Assembly (NCBI RefSeq): GCF_044904665.1 | Contig: NZ_JADIKM010000001.1 | Span: 186,001 to 250,000, forward strand | From: Dyella_A ginsengisoli | Lineage (GTDB): Bacteria > Pseudomonadota > Gammaproteobacteria > Xanthomonadales > Rhodanobacteraceae | Reading direction: 5' to 3' | Length of the DNA: 64,000 nt | Part shown: piece by piece, positions 52,882 through 61,327 of the stretch | Layout of the letters: each line of letters starts with the position of its first letter | Position numbering within the stretch: position 1 is the first letter of the stretch | Translations under genes and position numbers: made by a program | Notes under the pieces: generated by a model | The model's database searches: none | What the model was told of the DNA's origin: nothing | The model's input: the letters and a program-made list of their open reading frames with translations, nothing else

Positions 52882-53235
52882 ATGTCAACGAGAACCCTGC
52901 TGAAGCTCCTCTTCTCGGCCATCTTCCTCAGCATGCTCGTCTACACGAGCTGGGCCAGCCTGCAGCAGCCGGTGATGCAGTGGCAGGGGCTGACCGCGGG
53001 GCCAGACCGCTACTGGACCATCGCCACGCTGCTCGATGCGTACTTCGGCTTCATCACGTTCTACGTGTGGGTGTGCTTCAAGGAGCGCCGCGCCCTGCCG
53101 CGGGCGGGCTGGTTCGTGGCGATCATGCTGCTCGGGAACATGGCGATGTCGGCCTACGTGCTGCTGCAGTTGCTGCGCCTGCGACCCGATCAACCCGTGT
53201 CGGACGTGCTCACGTCGCGTCATCCCATGACTTGA
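52882..53235 (+). CDS. DUF1475-like small membrane protein
   Basis: The 117-residue protein has three predicted membrane helices, with the stretch TLLDAYFGFITFYVWVCFKERR typical of this small family. The ATG at 52882 begins directly before the first helix. It lies 117 bp after the DUF1295 gene in the same direction. The stop region contains a 15-bp tandem duplication (CATGACTTGAGGCGC repeated, 53226-53254). Function unknown. Confidence 0.7.
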   Translation: MSTRTLLKLLFSAIFLSMLVYTSWASLQQPVMQWQGLTAGPDRYWTIATLLDAYFGFITFYVWVCFKERRALPRAGWFVAIMLLGNMAMSAYVLLQLLRLRPDQPVSDVLTSRHPMT

Positions 53236-53260
53236 GGCGCCATGACTTGAGGCGAATGGT

Positions 53261-53419
53261 TCAAGCGCGTGTCTGCAACGAGGCCTGTGTCGTCGACGTC
53301 GTCACGGGCCGGGCTTCCTGATGCGTGGCGGCGAGATAGAACCCCACCGCGAGCATGGCCAGCAGCGCGATGATGAAGGCGATCAGCGCGATGCGGCGGG
53401 AGCGGGGTGAGAGCTTCAT
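53261..53419 (-). CDS. Small single-helix membrane protein (52 residues)
   Basis: An ATG at 53417-53419 opens 52 codons: a basic start (MKLSPRSRRIA), one membrane helix (about 9-31) and a short Thr-rich tail outside. The purine-rich GCCGCCCCCC upstream is a poor ribosome-binding sequence. It lies between convergent and same-strand genes with no overlap. A real gene is plausible; the function is unknown. Confidence 0.45.
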   Translation of the reverse strand: MKLSPRSRRIALIAFIIALLAMLAVGFYLAATHQEARPVTTSTTQASLQTRA

Positions 53420-53533
53420 GGGGGGCGGCCTGGATGCGTGGCGCGAAGCCTGCGCCTGGCGGTGTGTGCTGCCCGTAGACGACGGTGACGCCTGCTTGCG
53501 AGCTCGATGCCGGCCGCAGAGTGAAAGCCGGCG

Positions 53534-56500
53534 CTACGCCTGTTGCGCGTCCGGATGTTGTGGGTCGCTCTCGCGAACCCAGGCCCGGCTGGCCGGTCCC
53601 TGGATGCTCAGCGCGGCACGCCAGCGCTGCTGCTGGTCCGCGTCGCCTTCCACCAGCCATTGCAGCTTGCCGGCGACGCGGGCGGCGACGGCGATGCCGT
53701 CTTCGAACAGGATGCGGGTGCTGGCGACGGCGGGCAGGCGGTCGCCGGCGAGCGTGGTGCCGACGAGGTTGAGCGGGTCGCAGCCGTTGACGATGACGTG
53801 CTGGCCGTCGAGCGGGTGCTTCTGCACCGCGCGTAGCGCGGGGATGGCTTCGGGCAGGGCGAACTGTTCGCCGACCAGGCCGTCGACGAAGCGGCCGCCG
53901 CGGATTTCGCCGCGCGCTTCCAGTCGCTGATAGACCTGTCGCAGTTCCCGCCAGCTCGGTAGCCAGCTGGCCTCGCGTTCCAGCAGTTTCCAGAACACCA
54001 CGCCGTAGCGCTGCAGCAGGGTGCGGGCGACGTGCTCGATCTGCTCGCGGCGCTGGGCGTCGTCGTCGTCGCGCGGGGCGCTGGCGCGCACCAGCGACCA
54101 GCGGCCGGCGTCCTCGATGCCGCCGAAGCTGTGGCGACGCAGGCGGCGGTGGCGGCCGCTGTCGCGTTTGGCGGCGGGCATCAGCAGGGCGCGCAGGCCG
54201 GCGAAGCTGTCGGCGGTGATGCGGCCGGCGGCGACCAGCTCGCCCAGCGCGTCTTCCAGTTCGGTGCGCAGCAGGCGGGCGCTGGCCATCAGTTCGTCGA
54301 AGAACAGCGCGCCTTCGTCGCGCAGTGCGTCAGCCACGGCCTGCGCGCGGGAAGAGAGCGCGGGTGGCTCGGCGGCGTCACGTTCGGCTACGGCCGTCCA
54401 GACGGCCAATTGCCGGCGCGGCAGCAGCACGATGGGCGTGCTTCGCACCGGGCCGTTGCCCCCACCGCTGGCCGCGCGCAGCCGGCTCCAGCCGATGCGG
54501 CCCGCGCGGCACAGCTCGTCCAGCCATGTGCTGCTGTAGTCCTCGATGCGGGCGGGCAGCAGTTCGGTTTCCCACGCACCGGCGGCGGCCTCGAACCCTT
54601 CCAGCTGGGCCAGCGTGGCGGTGAGTGCGTCCGGTCCGCGGCGGCGCGTGCCGGACGTGAGGTGCTGCCAGTCGAACAGGAAGCGCATCAGGTCGCGCCG
54701 GCTCACCGGCTCGATCTCGCGGCGCAGGCGGCCCAGCGTGTAGCGGTGGATGCGCACCAGCAGGTGGCGTTCGCACCACTCCATCGGCGCGTCGGCGGCC
54801 TGGGCCTGCGGGGTGAAGCGGCCCTGGATCACGTAGCCCTCGGTCTGCAGGCGCAGCAGGGCCTGGTCGATGTCCTGCGGTGCCACCGCCAGCGTGGCGG
54901 CGAGCGCGGCGACGGTGATCGGATCGGTGCCGAGCAGCCGGCCGCGGACGGCTTCGCGCAGGGCGTCGTCGCGGGTCCAGGCTTTGCTGGCGAAGGCGGG
55001 TGGGACGGTGACGGCGGGCTTTACGCTGGCTTGCGGGTGGATGGCGAGCCAGAGCGGGAGTTTTTCGGTGGTGGTGTGGAGGGTGGGAACAGCGGGAACA
55101 GCGGGAACAGCGGCCCCCTCACCCCAACCCTCTCCCCCCAAGGGGGGAGAGGGAGCAAGCGCGGTGGAGAGCGGCGTAGTCAGGCGAGTTACCCGACCGT
55201 TTGCCTCCAGCGCATCGATCCAGGCGGACCAGCCGTGCTGCGCGACTTCAGCGGCGGTGATCGCGCCGAGCGCGTCGAGTGCCTCGTGCATTTCGTCGGC
55301 GCTGCGCACTTGCGGCCACGCTTCGTCGCGCACGGCGTCGATGGCGGCCGGATCGAGCGTGCCGAGGTCGGCGGCGTTGTCGGTGGGGTTCCAGCGACCG
55401 GCGGCCTGGGTGCGGCGTTCTTCCAGCGGGGCGTCGTCGAGGAAGGCGTACGGCGCGGCGGTGAGCACTTCACTGGCCAGCGGGCTGGGGCCGGTGAGAT
55501 CGCGGGCCACCACGCGGATCGCGCCGCTCTCCAGTCCGCGTAGCACACCGAGCAGGCCGTCCAGATCCATCGCCTCGCGCAGGCAGTCGTGCAGCGTCTG
55601 CGCCACCAGCGGATGGTCGGGAATCTCGCGCTCGCCGACGATGTTCTCCAGACAGGCGACCTGGTCGGGGAACACGGTGGCGAGCAGGTCTTCGCTCTTC
55701 ATGCGCTGCAGCTGCGGCGGCGTTTTCTTGCCGCCGCGGAAGCGCGGCAGCGCCAGCGCGGTGACCGCGTTCCAGCGCCAGCGCGCGCCGAACAGCGGCG
55801 CATCGAGCAGGGCCTGGGTGAGCACGTGGTCGGCGCTGGCCGAGTGCAGGTAGCGCGCCACCTCCTCCAGCGGAAAGCTGTGGCTGGTGGACAGCGACAG
55901 CACGATCGCGTCCTCGGTGGCCGCCGCCTGCAGCTCGAAGTTGAACTGGCGGCAGAAGCGCTTGCGCAGGGCCAGACCCCACGCGCGGTTGATGCGGCTG
56001 CCGAACGGCGCGTGGATCACCAGCTGGGTGCCGCCGGACTCGTCGAAGAAGCGCTCGAAGACGATGGTGGACTGGGTGGGCAGCACGCCGAGCGCGGCCT
56101 TGGCGGCGGCGAGGTAGTCGGCCATTTGCTGGGCGGCGGATTCGGTGAGGCCGAGGGTGTCGCGCAGCCAGACGACGGCGCGCGCGGTGCTGCTCCCCTC
56201 TCCCCGCGGGAGAGGGGCTGGGGGTGAGGGTTCGGGGGTAGCGCGCGCTTCGGGCGTACCCTCACCCCTGCCCCTCTCCCGAGGGGAGAGAGGTTCATCG
56301 CTCGGCTCAAGCAGGGCGCTGATTTCCTCGCGCAGCCGCGACACGCCGAACGACAGCGCATCGCTGCGCCCCGGCGCCTCGCCCAGCCAGAACGGAATGC
56401 TCGGCGGCATGCCGTGGGCGTCTTCCACGCGCAGGCGGCCCTGCTCCACGCGCTGGATGCGGTAGCTGGTGTTGCCGAGCTGGAAGATGTCGCCGGCCAG

Positions 56501-58126
56501 GCTCTCGACCGCGAAATCCTCGTGCACCGAGCCGATCACCGTGCCCTGCGGCTCCAGCACCACCGCGTAGTCGGCCGTGTCGGGAATGGCGCCGCCGGAG
56601 GTTAGCGCGGTAAGCCGCGCGCCGCGGCGGGCGCGCAGCACGCCGTGGGTGGCGTCGCGGTGCAGGTAGCCTTCGCGCGGGCCGCGGCGGGTGCTGTAGC
56701 CCTCGGCCAGCATCCGCACCAGCGCGTCGAAGGTGTCGCGCGGCAACGCGCGGTACGGATCGGCGCCGCGCACCATCGTGTAGAGCGCGTCCTCGCTCCA
56801 CTCGCGGCAGGCCACTTCGGCGACGATCTGCTGCGCCAGCACGTCCAGCGGCTGCGGCGGAATGGTCAGCGTGTCCAGCTCGCCGCGGCGCACGCAGTCG
56901 AGCAGGGCCGCGCACTCCACCAGTTCGTCGCGGGTGGTGGGGAACAGCCGCGCCTTCGGCGTGCCGATTACCGCGTGGCCGGAGCGCCCGGCGCGCTGCA
57001 GGAAGGCGGCGATCGAGCGCGGCGAGCCGATCTGGCAGACCAGGTCGACGTCGCCGATGTCGATGCCCAGTTCCAGCGAGGCGGTGGCGACCAGCGCGGA
57101 GAGCTCGCCGCGCTTGAGCCGCTGCTCGGCATCCAGCCGCTGCTCTTTGGCCAGGCTGCCGTGATGCGCGGCGACGTGTTGCTTGCCCAGCCGCTCGGAC
57201 AGGTGCCGCGTGAGGCGCTCGGCCATGCGCCGCGTGTTGACGAACACCAGCGTGGTGCGATGGCTTTCGATCAACGTGGCGAGCTGGTTGTAGATCAGTT
57301 CCCAGCCGTCGTTGGACATCACCGCTTCCAGCGGCACCGGCGGCACGCTGAGGCCGAGGTCGCGCGGGCGCTGGTGGCCGACGTCGATGATGGTGCAGCG
57401 GGTGTCATGCTCTCCCTGCCGGGGCGCGCCCACCAGGAACCGCGCCACCGCCTCGATCGGCTTCTGCGTGGCCGACAGGCCGATGCGGCGCAGGGGCTGG
57501 CCGCACAGGGCGTCCAGCCGCTCCAGCGACAGCGCCAGGTGCGCGCCGCGCTTGCTGGCGGCCACGGCGTGGATCTCGTCGACGATCACCGTACGCGCGG
57601 TGCCCAGCATGGCGCGGCCGGACTCGGAGCCGAGCAGGATGTACAGCGACTCGGGCGTGGTCACCAGGATGTGCGGCGGCTGCCTGCGCATGCCCAGCCG
57701 CTCGCGCTGCGGCGTGTCGCCGGTGCGCACGGCGGTGCGGATCGCCACGTCGGGCAGGCCGAGTTTTTCCAGCTCGGCGCGGATGCCTTCCAGCGGTTCT
57801 TCCAGATTGATGTGGATGTCGTTCGACAGCGCCTTCAGCGGCGACACGTAGACCACCCGCGTCTCGTCCGGCAGCGTGCCGCCGCGGGCCACGCCCTCGC
57901 GCACCAGTGCGTCGATGGCGGCGAGGAAGGCGGTGAGCGTCTTGCCCGAACCGGTGGGCGCGGCCACCAGGGTGGCTTCGCCCGCACGGATCGCCGGCCA
58001 CGCCTGCATCTGCGCGGCCGTGGGCGCGGCGAAGCGGTGGCGGAACCAGGCGGCGACGGCGGGATGAAAAGCCTCCAGCACGGCCGCCGCGGCCTCCGCT
58101 TCGGCGGGAAGGGCAGCGGGATTCAT
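53534..58126 (-). CDS. lhr: Lhr-type large DNA helicase
   Basis: The 1530-residue protein has an N-terminal superfamily 2 helicase: Walker A VAAPTGSGKT (Lys62), DEIH box at 183-186, and motif VI QRAGRSGH. A winged-helix part and the long Lhr C-terminal domain follow. Lhr is an ATP-dependent DNA/RNA helicase linked to DNA repair. Two low-complexity inserts lie at about 612-645 and 990-1013, encoded by CTCTCCC-type repeats; the frame remains open through both. Length is usual for full-length bacterial Lhr. The start is ATG 58124-58126. Confidence 0.95.
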   Translation of the reverse strand: MNPAALPAEAEAAAAVLEAFHPAVAAWFRHRFAAPTAAQMQAWPAIRAGEATLVAAPTGSGKTLTAFLAAIDALVREGVARGGTLPDETRVVYVSPLKALSNDIHINLEEPLEGIRAELEKLGLPDVAIRTAVRTGDTPQRERLGMRRQPPHILVTTPESLYILLGSESGRAMLGTARTVIVDEIHAVAASKRGAHLALSLERLDALCGQPLRRIGLSATQKPIEAVARFLVGAPRQGEHDTRCTIIDVGHQRPRDLGLSVPPVPLEAVMSNDGWELIYNQLATLIESHRTTLVFVNTRRMAERLTRHLSERLGKQHVAAHHGSLAKEQRLDAEQRLKRGELSALVATASLELGIDIGDVDLVCQIGSPRSIAAFLQRAGRSGHAVIGTPKARLFPTTRDELVECAALLDCVRRGELDTLTIPPQPLDVLAQQIVAEVACREWSEDALYTMVRGADPYRALPRDTFDALVRMLAEGYSTRRGPREGYLHRDATHGVLRARRGARLTALTSGGAIPDTADYAVVLEPQGTVIGSVHEDFAVESLAGDIFQLGNTSYRIQRVEQGRLRVEDAHGMPPSIPFWLGEAPGRSDALSFGVSRLREEISALLEPSDEPLSPRERGRGEGTPEARATPEPSPPAPLPRGEGSSTARAVVWLRDTLGLTESAAQQMADYLAAAKAALGVLPTQSTIVFERFFDESGGTQLVIHAPFGSRINRAWGLALRKRFCRQFNFELQAAATEDAIVLSLSTSHSFPLEEVARYLHSASADHVLTQALLDAPLFGARWRWNAVTALALPRFRGGKKTPPQLQRMKSEDLLATVFPDQVACLENIVGEREIPDHPLVAQTLHDCLREAMDLDGLLGVLRGLESGAIRVVARDLTGPSPLASEVLTAAPYAFLDDAPLEERRTQAAGRWNPTDNAADLGTLDPAAIDAVRDEAWPQVRSADEMHEALDALGAITAAEVAQHGWSAWIDALEANGRVTRLTTPLSTALAPSPPLGGEGWGEGAAVPAVPAVPTLHTTTEKLPLWLAIHPQASVKPAVTVPPAFASKAWTRDDALREAVRGRLLGTDPITVAALAATLAVAPQDIDQALLRLQTEGYVIQGRFTPQAQAADAPMEWCERHLLVRIHRYTLGRLRREIEPVSRRDLMRFLFDWQHLTSGTRRRGPDALTATLAQLEGFEAAAGAWETELLPARIEDYSSTWLDELCRAGRIGWSRLRAASGGGNGPVRSTPIVLLPRRQLAVWTAVAERDAAEPPALSSRAQAVADALRDEGALFFDELMASARLLRTELEDALGELVAAGRITADSFAGLRALLMPAAKRDSGRHRRLRRHSFGGIEDAGRWSLVRASAPRDDDDAQRREQIEHVARTLLQRYGVVFWKLLEREASWLPSWRELRQVYQRLEARGEIRGGRFVDGLVGEQFALPEAIPALRAVQKHPLDGQHVIVNGCDPLNLVGTTLAGDRLPAVASTRILFEDGIAVAARVAGKLQWLVEGDADQQQRWRAALSIQGPASRAWVRESDPQHPDAQQA
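55088..55157. repeat. CTCTCCC-type repeat and 9-bp triplet repeat inside lhr
   Basis: GGGAACAGC occurs three times in a row (55088-55114), then CCCCCTCACCCC ... GGGGGGAGAGGG. It encodes SPPLGGEGWGEG and AVPAVPAVP in the Lhr protein. Confidence 0.8.
56192..56292. repeat. Paired CTCTCCC-type repeats inside lhr
   Basis: Two inverted units (CCCCTCTCCCCGCGGGAGAG and CCCCTCTCCCGAGGGGAGAG) lie about 80 bp apart. They encode LSPRERGRGEG and SPPAPLPRGEG in the Lhr protein without breaking its frame. Confidence 0.85.
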
Positions 58127-58166
58127 CAGCAGAAGATGGGGCTGCCGCGGCGGCCGGGCAAGCGCC

Positions 58167-58325
58167 TCAACGGCGCCGGCGCAGCAGCATCACCAGCCTG
58201 CCCATGCCCGCCAGCCCCAGCGCGAGGCCGATGCCGGCGCCCCACAGTGCGCCGCGCTGGCCGTCGATGGCCGGCCCGAGGCCGAAGCCGAGCAGGAAAA
58301 ACAGCGGAACGGGCAGGCAACCCAT
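58167..58325 (-). CDS. Small two-helix membrane protein (52 residues)
   Basis: ATG 58323-58325, preceded by GAGGAGC, opens 52 codons with two hydrophobic stretches (about 4-20 and 28-46) and an Arg-rich end (LLRRRR). A longer in-frame ORF starting at 58520 overlaps the hydrolase start and has no such signal, so the short form is preferred. It lies 40 bp upstream of lhr on the same strand. Function unknown. Confidence 0.6.
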   Translation of the reverse strand: MGCLPVPLFFLLGFGLGPAIDGQRGALWGAGIGLALGLAGMGRLVMLLRRRR

Positions 58326-58503
58326 GGTCTGGTGCTCCTCGCATGCGGTGCCGGCAACGCGGCGCAGGGCGGTGGCCGCCGGACGACTCGTCACTCGTCG
58401 CGCCATGCCGATCGCGTCGTACCCGTCGCGTCGTGCCCGTCGTGCCTTGGCGATCGCGGCCACGCATTGCATGATGGCGTTTCGATTCCACGCGAGCCAG
58501 CCC

Positions 58504-59379
58504 ATGGACGTGGCCACCATGCCGCAACCGCCCTACGCCCGCGCGCCGGAAGGCATGCGCGACGAGCAGCGCATGGCCGACGGCCAGCTGCTGGTGCGCC
58601 GCCGCTGGGCGTTGCCCGAGGCAAGCCGCGCGGTGCTGCTGGTGCACGGGCTGGGCGAGCACTGCGGCCGCTATCGTCACGTTGCGGCGTGGTTCAACGC
58701 ACGCGGCTACGACGTGATGAGCTACGACCAGCGCGGCCACGGCCTCAGCCCCGGCCCGCGCGGGGCGCTGGCGCGGGAGGACGACCTGCTGGCCGATCTC
58801 GCCGCCGTGTATGCCGACTACGCGGCGAGCGCGCCGGCGCTGCCACTGCTGCTCGGTCACAGCATGGGCGGTGTGGTGGCGGCGCGCGCCGTGCTGGACG
58901 GCCGCGTCACGCCGTCGGCGCTGGTGCTGTCTTCGCCCGCGTTCCGCAGCCACGAGGCGCCGTGGCTGCAGTCGCTGGCGGCGGGGCTGTCGCGCACCCT
59001 GCCGAACCTGCCGCTGCGCACGGGACTGGCGGTGGATCACCTGTCGCACGACGCCTCGGTGGTGGCCGCCTACCGCAGCGACCCGCTGTGCAGCGCGCGC
59101 ATCACGCCGCGGATGGCGGATTTCATCTTCCGCGCCGGCCCGTCGTGCCTGGCCGACGCCTCGCGCCTGGCGGTGCCGACCCTGCTGCTGGCCGCCGGCG
59201 CCGATCGCTTGGTCGACGCCGCCGGCAGCCGCGAGTTCGCCTCTGCCGCGTGGGCCACTCGCCAGCTCACCGCGCGCCATTTCGACACGCTGTATCACGA
59301 GCTGTTCAACGAGGCCGAGCCGGCGCGCAGCCAGGTGATGAAACAGCTGGGCGACTGGCTGGCGCGTTTGCCGGGTTGA
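58504..59379 (+). CDS. Alpha/beta hydrolase, monoacylglycerol-lipase-like
   Basis: The 291-residue protein has LVHGLGEHCGRYRHVAAWF near the N-terminus and the nucleophile elbow GHSMGG, both typical of monoglyceride lipases. The Asp and His of the triad are expected in GADRLVDA and the later HFDTLYHELFNE region. No signal peptide is seen. ATG 58504 or 58519 may be the start. It precedes the AlkB gene; a shared role in lipid or alkane use is possible. Confidence 0.88.
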   Translation: MDVATMPQPPYARAPEGMRDEQRMADGQLLVRRRWALPEASRAVLLVHGLGEHCGRYRHVAAWFNARGYDVMSYDQRGHGLSPGPRGALAREDDLLADLAAVYADYAASAPALPLLLGHSMGGVVAARAVLDGRVTPSALVLSSPAFRSHEAPWLQSLAAGLSRTLPNLPLRTGLAVDHLSHDASVVAAYRSDPLCSARITPRMADFIFRAGPSCLADASRLAVPTLLLAAGADRLVDAAGSREFASAAWATRQLTARHFDTLYHELFNEAEPARSQVMKQLGDWLARLPG

Positions 59380-59389
59380 GCTTTCCCCT

Positions 59390-59541
59390 CCGTTCGCGCC
59401 GAGCGTCGCTCGCGACAGCGCGTGGAGGCGAAGGGCCCTGGGGATCTCGCGGACGCTTCGACTTTGGCGCCATGCGCGTGCGCTCGGCGCGAACGGGGAG
59501 CGCCTGTCCGCGATGTCGTCATTCCAGCAAGGCTGGAATCC
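59390..59541. repeat. 16-bp inverted repeat and REP unit before alkB
   Basis: The 331-bp gap between the hydrolase and alkB holds no gene. CCGTTCGCGCCGAGCG (59390-59405) is repeated inverted at 59481-59496, 75 bp later. A REP unit (GTCATTCCAGC-AAG-GCTGGAATCC) follows at 59518-59541. Confidence 0.75.
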
Positions 59542-59710
59542 AGTGCCGCAAAACACGATGGATGGCCGGCATGCGCCGCTGTGGAGGGCGTCTGGTGCTG
59601 GAGCGGACGTTCCTCTGTGGAAGGCCCCCGGAAAAACGGCATGACGGTTTCACCCGGTTGATCCCGCTGCGGCTTACATCGGTTACCGCCGCGGGCATAG
59701 ACTGCGGCCC

Positions 59711-60793
59711 ATGCGCACCCGCGATCTCGGGTTTTTGCTGGCCTTCTCCACGGCATTGCTGCCGGCCGGAGCGTGGCAGCTCATGTGCTTCGGCGTGCCG
59801 CCCGGGCTCGCCGCCTGGTTCCCGCTGGTGTTCATCTTCGGCGTGGTGCCGTGGATCGATGCGCTGTGCGGCGACGAGCGGCGCAACGAGGACGACGCGG
59901 CCGCGGCCGTCCGGCTGGAGCACACCCGCTACTTCCGCGTGCTCACCGCGCTGGTGGTACCGGTGTGGTTGGGTCTGCTGGCGTGGTGCACGGCGCGCTT
60001 CGCGATGCTGGACTCGGTGCCGGCGCAGCTGGGCTGGCTGATGTCCACCGGGGTGATCGGTGGCGTGCTGGCGATCAATCCGGCGCACGAGCTGATCCAC
60101 AAGTCCACGCGCTGGGAGCCGCTGCTGGGCGGCGTGCTGCTCACCTCGGTGGGCTACGCGGGTTTCAAGGTGGAGCACGTGCGCGGCCATCACCTGCACG
60201 TGGCCACGCCGGAAGATTCCTCTTCGGCGCGGCTCGATGAATCGGTGTACGCCTTCGTGCCGCGCGCGCTGTGGCGCAACGTGCGCAACGCCTGGCGACT
60301 GGAGGCGCAGCGACTGCGCGGGCGCGGCCGTTCGGCGTGGTCGTGGCGCAACGAGATGGTGGCTTGGTACGCGCTGTGGCTGGTCTTCATGGCCGTCTTC
60401 GCGTGGGCCGGAGGGTTGCGCGCGCTGGGGTTCTTCCTGGGGCAGGGGCTGATCGCCGCGGCCACGCTGGAGGTGATCAACTACGTGGAGCATTACGGCC
60501 TGGAGCGGCGACTGATCGGCCCCGGCCGCTATGAGCGCGTCACCCACCACCATTCGTGGAACGCGCCGCAGCGCTACACCAACTGGCTGCTGTTCAACCT
60601 GCAGCGCCACTCCGACCACCACGCCGTGGCGCGCCGGCGCTACCAGGCGCTGCGTCATCACGAGGACAGCCCGCAGCTGCCGGCGGGCTACGCAACGATG
60701 TTTGTGCTCGCCCTGGTGCCGCCGCTGTGGCGCCGGGTGATGAATCCGCGGGCGCTGGCCTGCCGCGTCGTGGGCGAAGCAGGAACGTTCTAG
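59711..60793 (+). CDS. alkB: AlkB-type alkane 1-monooxygenase
   Basis: The 360-residue inner-membrane protein has the His boxes of the membrane di-iron hydroxylases: HELIHK, EHVRGHHLHV and LQRHSDHHA, plus NYVEHYGL. AlkB inserts one oxygen into the terminal carbon of medium-chain alkanes using electrons from rubredoxin. No rubredoxin or regulator gene is adjacent in the window. All His ligands of the family appear present. Start ATG 59711. Confidence 0.92.
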   Translation: MRTRDLGFLLAFSTALLPAGAWQLMCFGVPPGLAAWFPLVFIFGVVPWIDALCGDERRNEDDAAAAVRLEHTRYFRVLTALVVPVWLGLLAWCTARFAMLDSVPAQLGWLMSTGVIGGVLAINPAHELIHKSTRWEPLLGGVLLTSVGYAGFKVEHVRGHHLHVATPEDSSSARLDESVYAFVPRALWRNVRNAWRLEAQRLRGRGRSAWSWRNEMVAWYALWLVFMAVFAWAGGLRALGFFLGQGLIAAATLEVINYVEHYGLERRLIGPGRYERVTHHHSWNAPQRYTNWLLFNLQRHSDHHAVARRRYQALRHHEDSPQLPAGYATMFVLALVPPLWRRVMNPRALACRVVGEAGTF

Positions 60794-60863
60794 CCACGCG
60801 GCAAAAGCAGGGCATAGCGTCTGCCCTGGTGACGCGCGTGTTCACCGCGAGGCGTCGAGCTTT

Positions 60864-61210
60864 CGAGCCCTCCCCTGAGCTTGCTCGGAGAGAGGGTTGG
60901 GTGAGGGGGGCTTTGGAGGTTGGCTGCGGCGTAGGCGCGGTGGTTGTCGATCGAAAGCGAAAGGCCCCCTCACCCCGGCCCTCTCCCCCGAACGGTGGAG
61001 CCGTTCAGGGGAGAGGGAGCAAGGCGGTGGGCCGCGAGGGTGGTTGGGTTCATCGCTAGGCGTCAGGTTTCAAGCCCTCTCCCGCGAACGATGGAGCCGT
61101 TCAGGGGAGAAGGGAGCAGGGCGGTGGGCTTCGAGGGTGGTTGGGTTCATCGCGGGGCGTCAGGCTTCGAGCTCCTACCCTGAGCTTGCTCGAGGGAGGG
61201 GGCGAGGCGG
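60864..61210. repeat. Repeat-rich gap upstream of ccoN, with a 96-bp tandem repeat
   Basis: The 534-bp gap after alkB contains no gene. Several CTCTCCC-type units occur, and a 96-bp stretch starting at 60989 is repeated from 61085 with few changes (GGAGCCGTTCAGGGGAGA and GGTGGTTGGGTTCATCGC are shared). Confidence 0.75.
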
Positions 61211-61261
61211 TGGGCTTTGAGGCAGAGCGGCATCCTCCGCGCGGTGGAATGCCGCATGGAT

Positions 61262-61275
61262 TTGACCCACGTCAG
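61262..61275 (+). promoter_or_regulatory. FNR/Anr-like box upstream of ccoN
   Basis: TTGACCCACGTCAG matches TTGAY-N4-RTCAA at nine of ten positions and lies 52 bp before the ccoN ATG. cbb3 oxidase operons are commonly activated by FNR or Anr at low oxygen. Confidence 0.6.
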
Positions 61276-61327
61276 CGCGAGCGCGGTGCTGCGTACGCAC
61301 AATGGTGCAATCAACAGGGGAGGCAGC

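Noticed and set aside
58326..58520. N-terminal extension of the small membrane protein upstream of lhr
   Set aside because: It overlaps the divergent hydrolase start and lacks a ribosome-binding sequence, while the short form has a strong one.
60864..61210. CTCTCCC palindromes as terminators
   Set aside because: No T tracts follow, and the same units also occur inside lhr coding sequence.
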